DNA of 64,000 bases from MM2 sp035460165. Lineage in GTDB: Bacteria > Pseudomonadota > Gammaproteobacteria > Burkholderiales > Methylophilaceae. The DNA lies in assembly GCA_035460165.1 (NCBI GenBank), contig DATHWW010000014.1, forward strand, positions 1 to 64,000. The letters run 5' to 3'. Numbering within the stretch: the first letter of the stretch is position 1; the number at the start of each line of letters is the position of its first letter. This document shows, in pieces, positions 26,449 through 35,504 of this stretch. The notes under the pieces are model-generated. The model did not search any database and was not told the origin of the DNA. It was given only the letters and a program-made list of their open reading frames with translations. Position numbers and translations under genes: made by a program.

Positions 26449-27719
26449 AAATCCATATCAAGAACGGTCGTTTGATCGACCCCAAAAACAATATCGATGC
26501 GGTGCAGGATGTGTTCATCGCTGCGGGCAAAGTCGTCGCCATCGGCAGCGCGCCCGTCGACTTTCATGCCAACCAGACGCTGGACGCTAGCGGCCAAATC
26601 GTCTGCCCCGGGCTGGTCGATCTCTCCGCACGCTTGCGCGAACCCGGCTTCGAATACAAAGCCACGCTGGAAAGCGAACTACGTGCGGCTGCAGCAGGCG
26701 GCATCACCAGCCTGGCGTGCCCGCCGGATACCGACCCGGTGCTGGACGAACCGGGGTTGGTCGAAATGCTCAAGCACCGCGCCAAACTGCTCAATCTGGC
26801 GCACGTCTATCCGCTGGGCGCATTGACGCGGCAATTGGAAGGCAAGAACCTGACCGAAATGTGCGAGCTGACCGAAGCCGGGTGCGTCGGCTTCTCGCAT
26901 GTCACGGCACCGTTGATCGACACGCAGGTGATGCGTCGGGCAATGCAATACGCGAGCACATTCGGCTTTACCGTCTGGTTACATCCCGAAGACTCTTACC
27001 TCGCCCGCAATGGCGTGGCGCACGACGGCGAAGTCGCCGCGCGGCTGGGCCTGACCGGCATTCCGCCCAGTGCCGAAACCATTGCGCTGGCAACGATTCT
27101 GACGCTGGCACAGGAGACAGGCGCGCGCGTTCACTTGTGCCGGATATCCTCGCGCGACGGCCTGGAAATGCTGCGCAAGGCCAGGCAGCAAGGACTGCCG
27201 GTCAGCTGCGACATCGCGGCCAATCATCTGCACCTTACCGAACATGACATCGGCTTCTTCGATCCGCAATGCCACCTCAAACCGCCGCTGCGCTCGCAAC
27301 GCGACCGCGATGCCTTGCGCCAAGGCTTGGCCGATGGCACGATCAACGCCATTTGCTCCGACCACACGCCGGTGGATGACGACGCCAAGCTGGCGCCTTT
27401 TGCCGAAAGCGAACCGGGCGCGACCGGGCTGGAACTGCTTCTGCCGTTGACGCTCAAATGGGCGCAGGAAACCGGCATGCCGTTGCTAACAGCGCTGTCG
27501 CGTATCACCAGCGAACCCGCCGCGCTGCTCGGCATCGATGCCGGGCATCTGGGCGAAGGCGCATGTGCAGACGTTTGCGTATTCGATGCGGAGGAATACT
27601 GGAAAGTGGAACGCCAATCGCTGCTGAGCCAAGGCAAAAATACGCCATTCCTGGGCCTGGAACTGGCCGGCAAGGTGCGCGCCACCATCGTCGCGGGACA
27701 TCTGGTGCATCAAGCCTGA
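26445..27719 (+). CDS. pyrX: Dihydroorotase-like ATCase subunit lacking the catalytic metal site (PyrC')
   Basis: The 424 residues match type I dihydroorotases throughout, but the metal-binding HxH before RxPG is Ser-Ala-Arg (LVDLSARLREPG, residues 61-63). The DHAPH motif late in the barrel reads SDHTPVDDD. These changes fit the non-catalytic PyrC' (PyrX) that pseudomonads and other proteobacteria need to assemble active aspartate carbamoyltransferase. A functional dihydroorotase must be encoded elsewhere. The start overlaps pyrB by ATGA. Confidence 0.9.
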   Translation: MKIHIKNGRLIDPKNNIDAVQDVFIAAGKVVAIGSAPVDFHANQTLDASGQIVCPGLVDLSARLREPGFEYKATLESELRAAAAGGITSLACPPDTDPVLDEPGLVEMLKHRAKLLNLAHVYPLGALTRQLEGKNLTEMCELTEAGCVGFSHVTAPLIDTQVMRRAMQYASTFGFTVWLHPEDSYLARNGVAHDGEVAARLGLTGIPPSAETIALATILTLAQETGARVHLCRISSRDGLEMLRKARQQGLPVSCDIAANHLHLTEHDIGFFDPQCHLKPPLRSQRDRDALRQGLADGTINAICSDHTPVDDDAKLAPFAESEPGATGLELLLPLTLKWAQETGMPLLTALSRITSEPAALLGIDAGHLGEGACADVCVFDAEEYWKVERQSLLSQGKNTPFLGLELAGKVRATIVAGHLVHQA

Positions 27720-27744
27720 TACTTTGGGAAATAACAGGCGCTGG

Positions 27745-28659
27745 CTAGATAAGACTTCCCGGATGATCCAGCGGCGCCAGCCCTTGTTCAAGATTCAATA
27801 GCCCGAGCAGCTTGCGCGCATCGAAGGGTGCCTTCACTTTGATATCGTTATCAAAGTAGCAGTAAACATCGCGCGCTTTCCTTTGCGGCGGGTCACGGTC
27901 CACGATCAGATGCGCATCCTCTGGCTGTCGCCCCTCGCTCCAGGCTTTTATCCTGGCAGCCCAATTCTTCAGAGCGCTCTCCGTATAACCGCTCGCATAT
28001 AACTCCTCCGCTCCATGCAGTCTCAGATACACGAAATCGGCGGTCACATCCTCGCGATACGGCCATTTCCCCGCCGTATCGGCAATCACAAGCGCGACCT
28101 TGTATTGTCGCAGCAGGTCGACAAACGCCTTCTCGACGAAGCTTTGGTTGCGGATTTCGACGGCATGCTGAAAAGGCCGTTGCTTGTCGATTTCAAGATA
28201 GGCGCGCTCTAGCGGGCCTTCATGATGTCGCCGCGCGAACTCTGCCGCCGCCTCGGTATCGTGCGGCAAGAGTTTGAGAAAGTTTTCAAAACTTTCCGGA
28301 TTGAAGCGGAAACTGGGGGGAAATTGCCAAAGGATAGGCCCCAGCTTTTCTTTCAAATGAAACAGGCCGGATGCGAAAAAATTGGCGATGGCCGTTTCGG
28401 CCTGATTGAGCCGCAGGATGTGCGTCACATAGCGGTTCGCCTTGACGCTGAAAACGAACCCCTCTGGGGTTGCGTCATACCAGCGCATGTAGCTCGCGGG
28501 CCGTTGCAGGCCATAGAACGAACCATTGATTTCGATGGTCGGCAGCGCGCGGGATGCGAATTCCAATTCGCGCTTCTGAGTTAAATCGGGCGGGTAGAAC
28601 ACCTTGCGCCACGGGGGATAGCGCCAGCCTGAAATGCCAATGCGAATCTTGCCGGGCAT
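27745..28659 (-). CDS. DUF72 family protein
   Basis: The 304-residue protein starts KIRIGISGWRYPPWRKVFYP, the DUF72 (YecE-like) signature, and continues through YCYFDNDIKVKAP, where the family ends its TIM-barrel-like fold. The biochemical function is unknown. It stands alone on the minus strand, convergent with pyrC' and about 100 bases downstream of pilU, and no functional partner is suggested by context. Confidence 0.88.
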   Translation of the reverse strand: MPGKIRIGISGWRYPPWRKVFYPPDLTQKRELEFASRALPTIEINGSFYGLQRPASYMRWYDATPEGFVFSVKANRYVTHILRLNQAETAIANFFASGLFHLKEKLGPILWQFPPSFRFNPESFENFLKLLPHDTEAAAEFARRHHEGPLERAYLEIDKQRPFQHAVEIRNQSFVEKAFVDLLRQYKVALVIADTAGKWPYREDVTADFVYLRLHGAEELYASGYTESALKNWAARIKAWSEGRQPEDAHLIVDRDPPQRKARDVYCYFDNDIKVKAPFDARKLLGLLNLEQGLAPLDHPGSLI

Positions 28660-28756
28660 AAGCGGAGCTCCTGATGGTAAGTACGGCAGGCAGGAGCGCA
28701 GACTAGCATTCGCGCTCCCGATCCAATACGACAGGGCTCCGGTAGGCGAAGTTCGG

Positions 28757-29893
28757 CTATACGATACCGAGATGATCCAGACCGGCGGAAAGGTCCTTGT
28801 CTTTCGATTCCTTGCCTTCCAGCTTGATCTTGAGCCGGATATCGTTCACCGAGTCGGCATTGCGCAAGGCATCCTCGTAGGTAATCATGTCCGCCTCGTG
28901 CAAATCAAACAGCGCCTGGTCGAAAGTCTGCATGCCCAACTCGCGCGACTTGGCCATGATCTCCTTGATTTCGTGCACCTCGCCCTTGAAGATCAGGTCG
29001 GAAATAAGCGGCGAATTGAGCATTACTTCTACTGCCGGCACACGTCCTTTGCTTTCCTTCTTGGGGATCAGGCGTTGCGAAACAAATGCCTTGGCATTCA
29101 GCGAGAGATCCATCAGCAATTGCTGCCGGCGCTCTTCTGGGAAGAAGTTGATGATGCGGTCCAGCGCCTGGTTGGTGCTGTTGGCGTGCAAAGTCGCGAG
29201 GCACAAGTGGCCGGTTTCGGCAAAGGCAATCGCGTAGTCCATGGTTTCGCGATCGCGGATTTCACCGATCAGGATCACGTCCGGGGCTTGACGCAGCGTG
29301 TTCTTCAACGCTGCGAACCAGTTTTCGGTATCCACGCCGACTTCACGCTGGGTCACGATGCAGTTCCTGTGATCGTGCACGAACTCGATTGGGTCTTCGA
29401 TGGTAATAATGTGTCCGTAACTGTTTTCATTGCGATAACCTACCATCGCCGCCAGCGAAGTCGACTTACCGGAGCCAGTGGCGCCGACAAAAATCACCAG
29501 CCCGCGCTTGGTCATCGCAATTTCCTTCAGCACGTCCGGCAACCCAAGCTCCTCAAGCTTGGGGATCTTGGTGGTAATCGTTCGGAACACCAGTCCAACC
29601 GCGCCGCGCTGGATGAACGCATTCACCCGGAAACGCGCCACGTTAGGCAAACCAATCGCGAAATTGCATTCCTTGGTGGCGTCGAATTCCGCCGCCTGCT
29701 TGTCGTTCATGATGGAACGCGCAATTTCCTTGCACTGCTGATTAGTCAGTGTCTGGTTCGTGACCGGAGTCACCTTGCCGTCAACCTTGAGTGCCGGCGG
29801 AAAACCGTTGGTGATGAATAGGTCGGAGGCATTCTTCGCCAGCATCATGCGCAACAAATCAAATACGAATTTTTCTGCCTGGCCTTGATCCAT
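28757..29893 (-). CDS. pilU: Type IV pilus retraction ATPase PilU
   Basis: The 378-residue secretion ATPase has Walker A FVGATGSGKSTSL near 130, an Asp box and EIRDRETMDYAI in the Walker B/His region. It is longer at the C-terminus than PilT and follows pilT on the same strand, the usual arrangement. PilU is a PilT-dependent partner that increases pilus retraction force. It acts at the cytoplasmic face of the pilus motor; pilin genes lie about 17 kb away. Confidence 0.93.
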   Translation of the reverse strand: MDQGQAEKFVFDLLRMMLAKNASDLFITNGFPPALKVDGKVTPVTNQTLTNQQCKEIARSIMNDKQAAEFDATKECNFAIGLPNVARFRVNAFIQRGAVGLVFRTITTKIPKLEELGLPDVLKEIAMTKRGLVIFVGATGSGKSTSLAAMVGYRNENSYGHIITIEDPIEFVHDHRNCIVTQREVGVDTENWFAALKNTLRQAPDVILIGEIRDRETMDYAIAFAETGHLCLATLHANSTNQALDRIINFFPEERRQQLLMDLSLNAKAFVSQRLIPKKESKGRVPAVEVMLNSPLISDLIFKGEVHEIKEIMAKSRELGMQTFDQALFDLHEADMITYEDALRNADSVNDIRLKIKLEGKESKDKDLSAGLDHLGIV

Positions 29894-29950
29894 GATTTAT
29901 TTCTCCAATTTTTGATAGCGCTCTGGATAACTCAGATATCGCTGCCGGCC

Positions 29951-30991
29951 TTATACGAACGCATCCTTGTTGGTCGCCTTGCTCTTGGCCTCGTCCCCCG
30001 CCACCAAGTTGCGCCGCACCAAGTCCGTCAGGTTTTGATCCAGCGTCTGCATACCGAGCGCCTGACCGGTCTGAATGGCCGAATACATCTGAGCCACCTT
30101 GTTCTCGCGGATCAGGTTACGAATCGCCGGCGTGCCGATCATGATCTCGTGCGCCGCGACACGGCCGTTGCCGTCCTTGGTCTTGAGCAGCGTCTGCGAA
30201 ATAACGGCGCGCAGCGATTCGGAGAGCATGGAACGCACCATGTCCTTCTCGGCAGCGGGGAACACGTCCACGATACGGTCGACGGTTTTCGCGGCGGAGC
30301 TGGTGTGCAGCGTGCCGAACACCAAGTGACCGGTTTCGGCGGCGGTCAGCGCCAGGCGGATGGTTTCCAGATCGCGCATTTCGCCCACCAGGATCACGTC
30401 TGGATCTTCGCGCAACGCGGAACGCAACGCATTGGCGAACGACAGCGTGTGCGGCCCGACTTCGCGCTGATTGATCAGGCAGCGCTTGGACTGGTGCACG
30501 AACTCGATGGGATCTTCCACCGTAAGAATGTGGGCGTATTCGTTTTCATTGATGAAATCGACCATCGCCGCCAGCGTCGTCGATTTGCCGGAGCCGGTTG
30601 GGCCGGTAACTAGGACGATACCGCGAGGATACTGCGCGATGTCCTTGAAAATCGGCGGCGCAGCCAGCTGTTCCAGCGTCAACACCTTGGATGGAATCGT
30701 CCGGAAGACCGCAGCGGCGCCGCGGTTCTGGTTGAACGCATTGACGCGGAAACGCGCCAGGTTGGGGATTTCGAAGGAAAAGTCGCACTCCAGGTTTTCT
30801 TCGTAGAACTTGCGCTGGCCGTCGTTCATGATGTCGTACACCATGTCATGCACCTGGCTGTGCTCCATCGACGGCATGTTGATTTTGCGCACGTCGCCGT
30901 GGACGCGGATCATCGGCGGCAAACCGGCGGAAAGATGCAGGTCGGAAGCCTTGTTCTTGACCGAAAACGCCAGCAGATCGGAAACGTCCAT
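29951..30991 (-). CDS. pilT: Type IV pilus retraction ATPase PilT
   Basis: The 346-residue hexameric ATPase starts MDVSDLLAFSVKNKASDLHLSAG, has Walker A VTGPTGSGKSTT, the HTSSAAKTVDR His-box region and the C-terminal AIRNLIRE motif needed for retraction. PilT removes pilin subunits from the base, giving twitching motility and DNA uptake. The start was placed at 30991 on family length; the longer frame to 31144 runs into the divergent yggS. pilU follows after 57 bases. Confidence 0.96.
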   Translation of the reverse strand: MDVSDLLAFSVKNKASDLHLSAGLPPMIRVHGDVRKINMPSMEHSQVHDMVYDIMNDGQRKFYEENLECDFSFEIPNLARFRVNAFNQNRGAAAVFRTIPSKVLTLEQLAAPPIFKDIAQYPRGIVLVTGPTGSGKSTTLAAMVDFINENEYAHILTVEDPIEFVHQSKRCLINQREVGPHTLSFANALRSALREDPDVILVGEMRDLETIRLALTAAETGHLVFGTLHTSSAAKTVDRIVDVFPAAEKDMVRSMLSESLRAVISQTLLKTKDGNGRVAAHEIMIGTPAIRNLIRENKVAQMYSAIQTGQALGMQTLDQNLTDLVRRNLVAGDEAKSKATNKDAFV

Positions 30992-31037
30992 CGAGATTCC
31001 CCTGATATAATTTTTTGAATAATTAGACGAGTGGATT

Positions 31038-31745
31038 ATGACCTCAATCTCGGAACGCTTGCAAGCTGTAAAGTCGCGCCTGCGACAGGCCGAAACCGAG
31101 GCCGGACGGGCTCCGGAATCGGTCGCGCTGGTCGCCGTCAGCAAAACGCAGCCGGCAGATGCAATCCGCGCAGCCCATGCCGCCGGACAACGCGCTTTCG
31201 GCGAGAATTATCTACAGGAATCGCTGGAAAAAATGGCCGCGCTCGCCGACCTGCCGCTGGAGTGGCATTTCATCGGCCCGATCCAGAGCAACAAGACGCG
31301 CCCGATTGCCGAAAACTTCGCGTGGGTGCATGGCGTGGATCGGCTGAAAATCGCCCAGCGACTAAGCGATGGCCGCCCGGCAAATCTGCCGCCGCTCAAT
31401 ATATGTATTGAAGTAAACGTCAGCGGAGAGGAAAGCAAGGGGGGCGTCGAACCGAATGACGTGCAGGCACTCGCCGAGGCCGTTGCGCAACTTCCCGGAC
31501 TGAAGTTGCGCGGACTCATGACCATCCCCGCGCCGACGAACGACATTGCTTTGCAACGCCAGCAGTTTAGAATGCTGCGGGAGCTCCTGGAATCGCTGAA
31601 GCAACGCGGATTGGCGCTGGATACCTTATCGATGGGCATGTCGGAGGATTTCCCGGCGGCCATTGCGGAAGGCGCCACCATCGTACGCATCGGCACGGCC
31701 ATTTTCGGACCGAGGCTACAACGACAAGAGTCAAGTGACTTGTAA
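31038..31745 (+). CDS. YggS-type pyridoxal phosphate homeostasis protein
   Basis: The 235-residue single-domain alanine-racemase-fold protein keeps the PLP lysine (Lys36 in VAVSKTQP), FGENYLQE and SMGMSEDFPAAI. YggS/PLPHP proteins bind PLP and buffer vitamin B6 and amino-acid pools rather than catalyse a defined reaction. It is followed by proC, yggT and DUF167 genes, a grouping common in proteobacteria, and diverges from pilT. Confidence 0.93.
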   Translation: MTSISERLQAVKSRLRQAETEAGRAPESVALVAVSKTQPADAIRAAHAAGQRAFGENYLQESLEKMAALADLPLEWHFIGPIQSNKTRPIAENFAWVHGVDRLKIAQRLSDGRPANLPPLNICIEVNVSGEESKGGVEPNDVQALAEAVAQLPGLKLRGLMTIPAPTNDIALQRQQFRMLRELLESLKQRGLALDTLSMGMSEDFPAAIAEGATIVRIGTAIFGPRLQRQESSDL

Positions 31746-31787
31746 TGATGCGCGACTATTCACGCGCATGATCAATTAGGATTGTTA

Positions 31788-32597
31788 ATGAAAATTTCAT
31801 TCATCGGCGGCGGCAACATGGCCTGCGCACTCATTGGCGGACTGATTGCACAAGGCTGGGAAGCCGGCGACATCGGCGTGGTCGAGCTCGATCCGGCCAA
31901 GCGACAACAACTTCAGGCCGACTTCGGCGTCGCGGTCAGCGATCAGTTGCCCAGCGTGGCGATGGCCGACATTGTGGTGCTGGCGGTCAAGCCGCAGCAA
32001 TTACGCGACATCGCCATCTTTCTCGGCAGCCTGCTGCGCAACCAATTGGTCGTTTCCATCGCCGCCGGCATTCGCAGCGGCGACCTGATCCGCTGGCTGG
32101 GCGGTTACGATGCGGTGATACGTGTCATGCCTAACACGCCGGCACAAATTCGGTGCGGCGTTTCCGCGATGTTCGCCTCTCCCGGCGCCAGTGAGGAGCA
32201 ATGCGGGCAAGCGGAAAACATTCTCGGCGCGGTCGGCAGCACGGTATGGCTGGACGAAGAGGCGCAAATGGATGCCGTCACCGCCGTTTCCGGCAGCGGC
32301 CCCGCCTACGTATTCTATTTTATCGAAGCCATGCAGCAGGCCGCGCTGGAGCTGGGTTTGTCATCGCAACAAGCGCGCGATCTCAGTTTGCAAACCTTTC
32401 TTGGCGCCAGCCAGCTCGCATCGCAAAGTACGGAAAGCCCCGACGTGCTGCGCGCGCAAGTCACTTCCAAGGGAGGCACCACCGAACGCGCACTGCTCAG
32501 CATGGAAACCGCGGGTATAAAAAATGCTATCGTCCAGGCATTGCATGCCGCCGCGGAACGCTCCCGCGAAATGGGCGACCTGCTGGGAAAGGATTAA
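31788..32597 (+). CDS. proC: Pyrroline-5-carboxylate reductase
   Basis: ProC reduces pyrroline-5-carboxylate to proline. The 269-residue protein opens with the NAD(P) motif ISFIGGGNMACALIGGL, and has the VMPNTPAQI loop and a C-terminal dimer domain with SGSGPAYVF and SKGGTTERAL. The ATG at 31788 is preferred to a TTG two codons upstream. Neighbours yggS and yggT are on the same strand with short gaps. Confidence 0.95.
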   Translation: MKISFIGGGNMACALIGGLIAQGWEAGDIGVVELDPAKRQQLQADFGVAVSDQLPSVAMADIVVLAVKPQQLRDIAIFLGSLLRNQLVVSIAAGIRSGDLIRWLGGYDAVIRVMPNTPAQIRCGVSAMFASPGASEEQCGQAENILGAVGSTVWLDEEAQMDAVTAVSGSGPAYVFYFIEAMQQAALELGLSSQQARDLSLQTFLGASQLASQSTESPDVLRAQVTSKGGTTERALLSMETAGIKNAIVQALHAAAERSREMGDLLGKD

Positions 32598-32606
32598 AGA
32601 CTGACC

Positions 32607-33182
32607 ATGTTCACACAAGCCATGGAATTCCTGCTGGGCACACTACTCGGCCTACTCACCTTGGCATTTCTGCTGCGTTGTTATTTACAGCTCACCGGAG
32701 CGCCTTTCCACAACCCGGTGTCGCAGGCGGTCGTTTCGCTGACCAATTTCGCCGTGCGTCCCGTCCGCCGCATTGTCCCTTCCATTGGCTGGCTGGATAC
32801 CGCTTCGCTGCTGCTGGCTTTGCTGACGCAACTCGTTTTTCAACTGACGGTACTGTGGCTGCACGACTTCCCGCTGCTGGTTGCGGATCCGCAGGTCTAT
32901 TTCGCGCTGCTGGGGCTGTCGGTGCTAGGCATCCTCAAACTGACGCTGTACATCATTCTCTATGCCGTCATCCTGCAAGCAGTGCTGAGCTGGCTCAACC
33001 CACACACGCCGATCGCGCCGGTGTTGGATAGCCTGACGCGCCCCCTGCTGGGCCCGTTACGCCGCCGCATGCCCTACACTGCCGGGGTCGATCTGACGCC
33101 ATTGATCGTGTTTATCCTGGTCGAACTGCTGCTGATGTTGCTGGTGGCACCGCTTGAACAGCAATTGATGCAATTGTTCTGA
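32607..33182 (+). CDS. YggT family integral membrane protein
   Basis: The 191-residue protein consists of two YggT repeats, each with two hydrophobic helices and the motif LRCYLQLTGAPFHNPVSQ (first) and LSWLNPHTPIAPVLDSLTRPLLGPLRRRMP (second). The function is not established; relatives have been connected to osmotic stress and cell-envelope or division processes. It starts 9 bases after proC, and its stop shares a base with the next start. Confidence 0.88.
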   Translation: MFTQAMEFLLGTLLGLLTLAFLLRCYLQLTGAPFHNPVSQAVVSLTNFAVRPVRRIVPSIGWLDTASLLLALLTQLVFQLTVLWLHDFPLLVADPQVYFALLGLSVLGILKLTLYIILYAVILQAVLSWLNPHTPIAPVLDSLTRPLLGPLRRRMPYTAGVDLTPLIVFILVELLLMLLVAPLEQQLMQLF

Positions 33183-33478
33183 TGTCGGCCACTTGGTATC
33201 GCTTCAAAGAGGATGGACGGATATTGACGCTCGACCTCTACATCCAGCCGAATGCCAGCCGCACAGAGGTAGCCGGCCTGCACGACGGCGCCTTGAAGAT
33301 CAAGGTAGCCGCTCCTCCGGCCGATCATCAGGCCAACGATAAGTTATTGGACTTTCTAAGAAAATCATTTAAAGTCAGCAAAAATCAGGTGCAGTTGAAA
33401 CATGGCGACCATGCACGGCATAAGGTCGTCGAAATTGCCGCTTCCCAGATATTGCCTGACACACTCTGGACACCGTAA
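33182..33478 (+). CDS. DUF167 (YggU) family protein
   Basis: This 98-residue protein shows the DUF167 pattern LYIQPNASRTEVAGLHDGALKIKVAAPPADHQAN followed by a basic C-terminal half. The fold is known from the family, but not the function. It is translationally coupled on both sides (one-base overlap with yggT, and TAATG with the GTPase gene), so it belongs to the yggS-proC-yggT unit. Confidence 0.88.
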   Translation: MSATWYRFKEDGRILTLDLYIQPNASRTEVAGLHDGALKIKVAAPPADHQANDKLLDFLRKSFKVSKNQVQLKHGDHARHKVVEIAASQILPDTLWTP

Positions 33479-35478
33479 TGAGCAATACGCTCGAACAACA
33501 AATCAGCGATTACCAGCTATGGCGTGAGCAACTGGCCGGCGCCATCAACGATTATCGCGACTGGCTGGACCTCACCGGCGCTTCCGACGGACTGCAGGAT
33601 CTACGGCTTTACGACATGGCACAGACCGTCAAGAACGACCGGCTGGTGCTGGCCTTCGTCGCCGAATTCGCACGCGGCAAAACCGAAACCATCAATGCGT
33701 TGTTCTTCTCGAATTTCAAATCGCGCTTATTGCCCAGCGATCCCGGCCGCACCACGATGTGTCCGACCGAGATTTTCTGGGACGACAACGAAGAGCCCTA
33801 CATCAAATTGCTGCCGATCGAGACGCGCAAACGCGACGATGGCCTGGTTTATCTGAAGTCGATTCCGGCAGAGTGGAGCAAGCTACGACTGGATACCGCC
33901 TCTGCCGAGACGATGAAGGAAGCCCTGCAGGTATTGGTCGCGCAAAAGGAAGTGACACTGGACGAAGCGCGGGCGCTCGGACTCTGGGACGACCAGGACG
34001 TCGGCATGGTGAACTCGCTAAAGACCAAGGGCAAGGTCGATGTGCCGGTGTGGCGTCACGCCCTCATCAATTACCCGCACCCGCTGCTGAAGAGCGGCCT
34101 GGTGATTCTGGACACGCCCGGACTCAATACGCTCGGCACCGAGCCGGAACTGACCATCAGCATCATCCCGAACGCGCATGCGGTGATTTTCCTGCTGGCG
34201 ACCGACACCGGCGTCACCAAGTCGGATATGGATATCTGGACCAAGTTCATCCGCGAACGCACAAGCCGCAAACTGGCGGTATTGAACAAGATCGACATCC
34301 TCTGGGATGATATGAAAAGCGAAGCCGAAATCAATGCGATGATCCAGTCGCAGGTGGTGGCAACCGCGCGTCAACTGGCGCTGCCCCCGGCCGATGTCTT
34401 CGCCATCTCGGCCCAAAAAGCATTGGTGGCACGCGTAAAAGACGATGCCGAATTGCTGAAGCGCAGCGGCATCGAGCGTGTGGAAGACGTGCTTGCGCGT
34501 AGCGTGGTGGGAACCAAACACGACATATTGCGCAAAACCATCGTCACGGAAACGGGCAACATGGTCAAAGCCTCGCGCAAGACCATGCAACAACGCTTGG
34601 CCGGGGTACGCGCCCAGTATGCCGAATTGGATTCATTGCGCGGGCAAAACCTCGATGTGGTGCAAGACCTGCTGTCCAAGGTCGCCACCGATCGCAAACT
34701 ATATGAGGAGTCGGTGCGCACCTTCAACGATGCAAACCAGCGCATCATGCAGCAAGGCGAAGCCATCATGCAGCAGCTCAGCTTGACGCAGCTCGACAGG
34801 ATGCTGGAAAAAAGCCAGAAGAAGATCGGCGATAGCTGGACCACGCACGGCCTCAATCAGGGCATGAAGAGCCTGATCAAGGAAACCGGCGAAATGGCGG
34901 AAAAAATCAGCGGCCAGGCACAGGAACTTTCGAACATGGGCGAATCCCTGTACCTGTTATTCCACACCCAGCACGGCTTCGAACAGCTACGTCCGCAGCA
35001 GCTCGACATGACGGAATTTCATCAAGGCATGCTGACGCTGCAGGAGCGCGCCGACGAGTTTTGCGCCGACCCCGTGAACGTGATGACCGAGAAGCACTTT
35101 CTGGTGCGTAAATTCTTCTACACGCTGGTCGCGGAAGTCCGCAAGGAATTCGAAAAAGCCAAGCGCGATGCCGGCACCTGGCTCAAAGGACTACTGGCGC
35201 CGCTCAAGCTGCAAATCTCGGAGCACAAGGCGCAATTGGACCAGCGCACCGAATCGCTGATGAGAATCCACGAGAATCAGGCATCGCTGCGAAAGAACAT
35301 CGATGAAACTGAAACGCAACTGGCCGAGCTGCAAGCCCAGAGCGCGACGCTGGACCAGATACTGCTGCGGCTGATGAAAGCCGCGCAAAAGTCGGGGGTA
35401 TCGCCTGCCACCACACCCGCCGCCGAGAACACTACCGCCGGCGGACCGACGCTGGGCGTGGCGCCGCTCACTACCTAA
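33478..35478 (+). CDS. Dynamin-like large GTPase
   Basis: The 666-residue protein has a GTPase domain with a P-loop AEFARGKTETINAL (62-75), switch motif DTPGLNTLG (from 212) and NKID (270-273). Long helical, coiled-coil-rich segments follow (350-470, 590-650), and the tail is proline- and threonine-rich. The first P-loop glycine is replaced by Ala or Glu, which occurs in some family members. Bacterial dynamin-like proteins act on membranes in fusion, repair or phage defence; the role here is unknown. It is coupled to the DUF167 gene by TAATG. Confidence 0.85.
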   Translation: MSNTLEQQISDYQLWREQLAGAINDYRDWLDLTGASDGLQDLRLYDMAQTVKNDRLVLAFVAEFARGKTETINALFFSNFKSRLLPSDPGRTTMCPTEIFWDDNEEPYIKLLPIETRKRDDGLVYLKSIPAEWSKLRLDTASAETMKEALQVLVAQKEVTLDEARALGLWDDQDVGMVNSLKTKGKVDVPVWRHALINYPHPLLKSGLVILDTPGLNTLGTEPELTISIIPNAHAVIFLLATDTGVTKSDMDIWTKFIRERTSRKLAVLNKIDILWDDMKSEAEINAMIQSQVVATARQLALPPADVFAISAQKALVARVKDDAELLKRSGIERVEDVLARSVVGTKHDILRKTIVTETGNMVKASRKTMQQRLAGVRAQYAELDSLRGQNLDVVQDLLSKVATDRKLYEESVRTFNDANQRIMQQGEAIMQQLSLTQLDRMLEKSQKKIGDSWTTHGLNQGMKSLIKETGEMAEKISGQAQELSNMGESLYLLFHTQHGFEQLRPQQLDMTEFHQGMLTLQERADEFCADPVNVMTEKHFLVRKFFYTLVAEVRKEFEKAKRDAGTWLKGLLAPLKLQISEHKAQLDQRTESLMRIHENQASLRKNIDETETQLAELQAQSATLDQILLRLMKAAQKSGVSPATTPAAENTTAGGPTLGVAPLTT

Positions 35479-35504
35479 AGATTTGCGGGGCAGGTCAGTC
35501 GAAT

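Noticed and set aside
28693..28718. 7-bp GC hairpin between DUF72 and pilU as a terminator
   Set aside because: No T tract on the minus strand and a long loop, so not supported.
28634..29821. 395-codon plus-strand frame
   Set aside because: Antisense shadow of pilU, whose P-loop and family motifs are clear.
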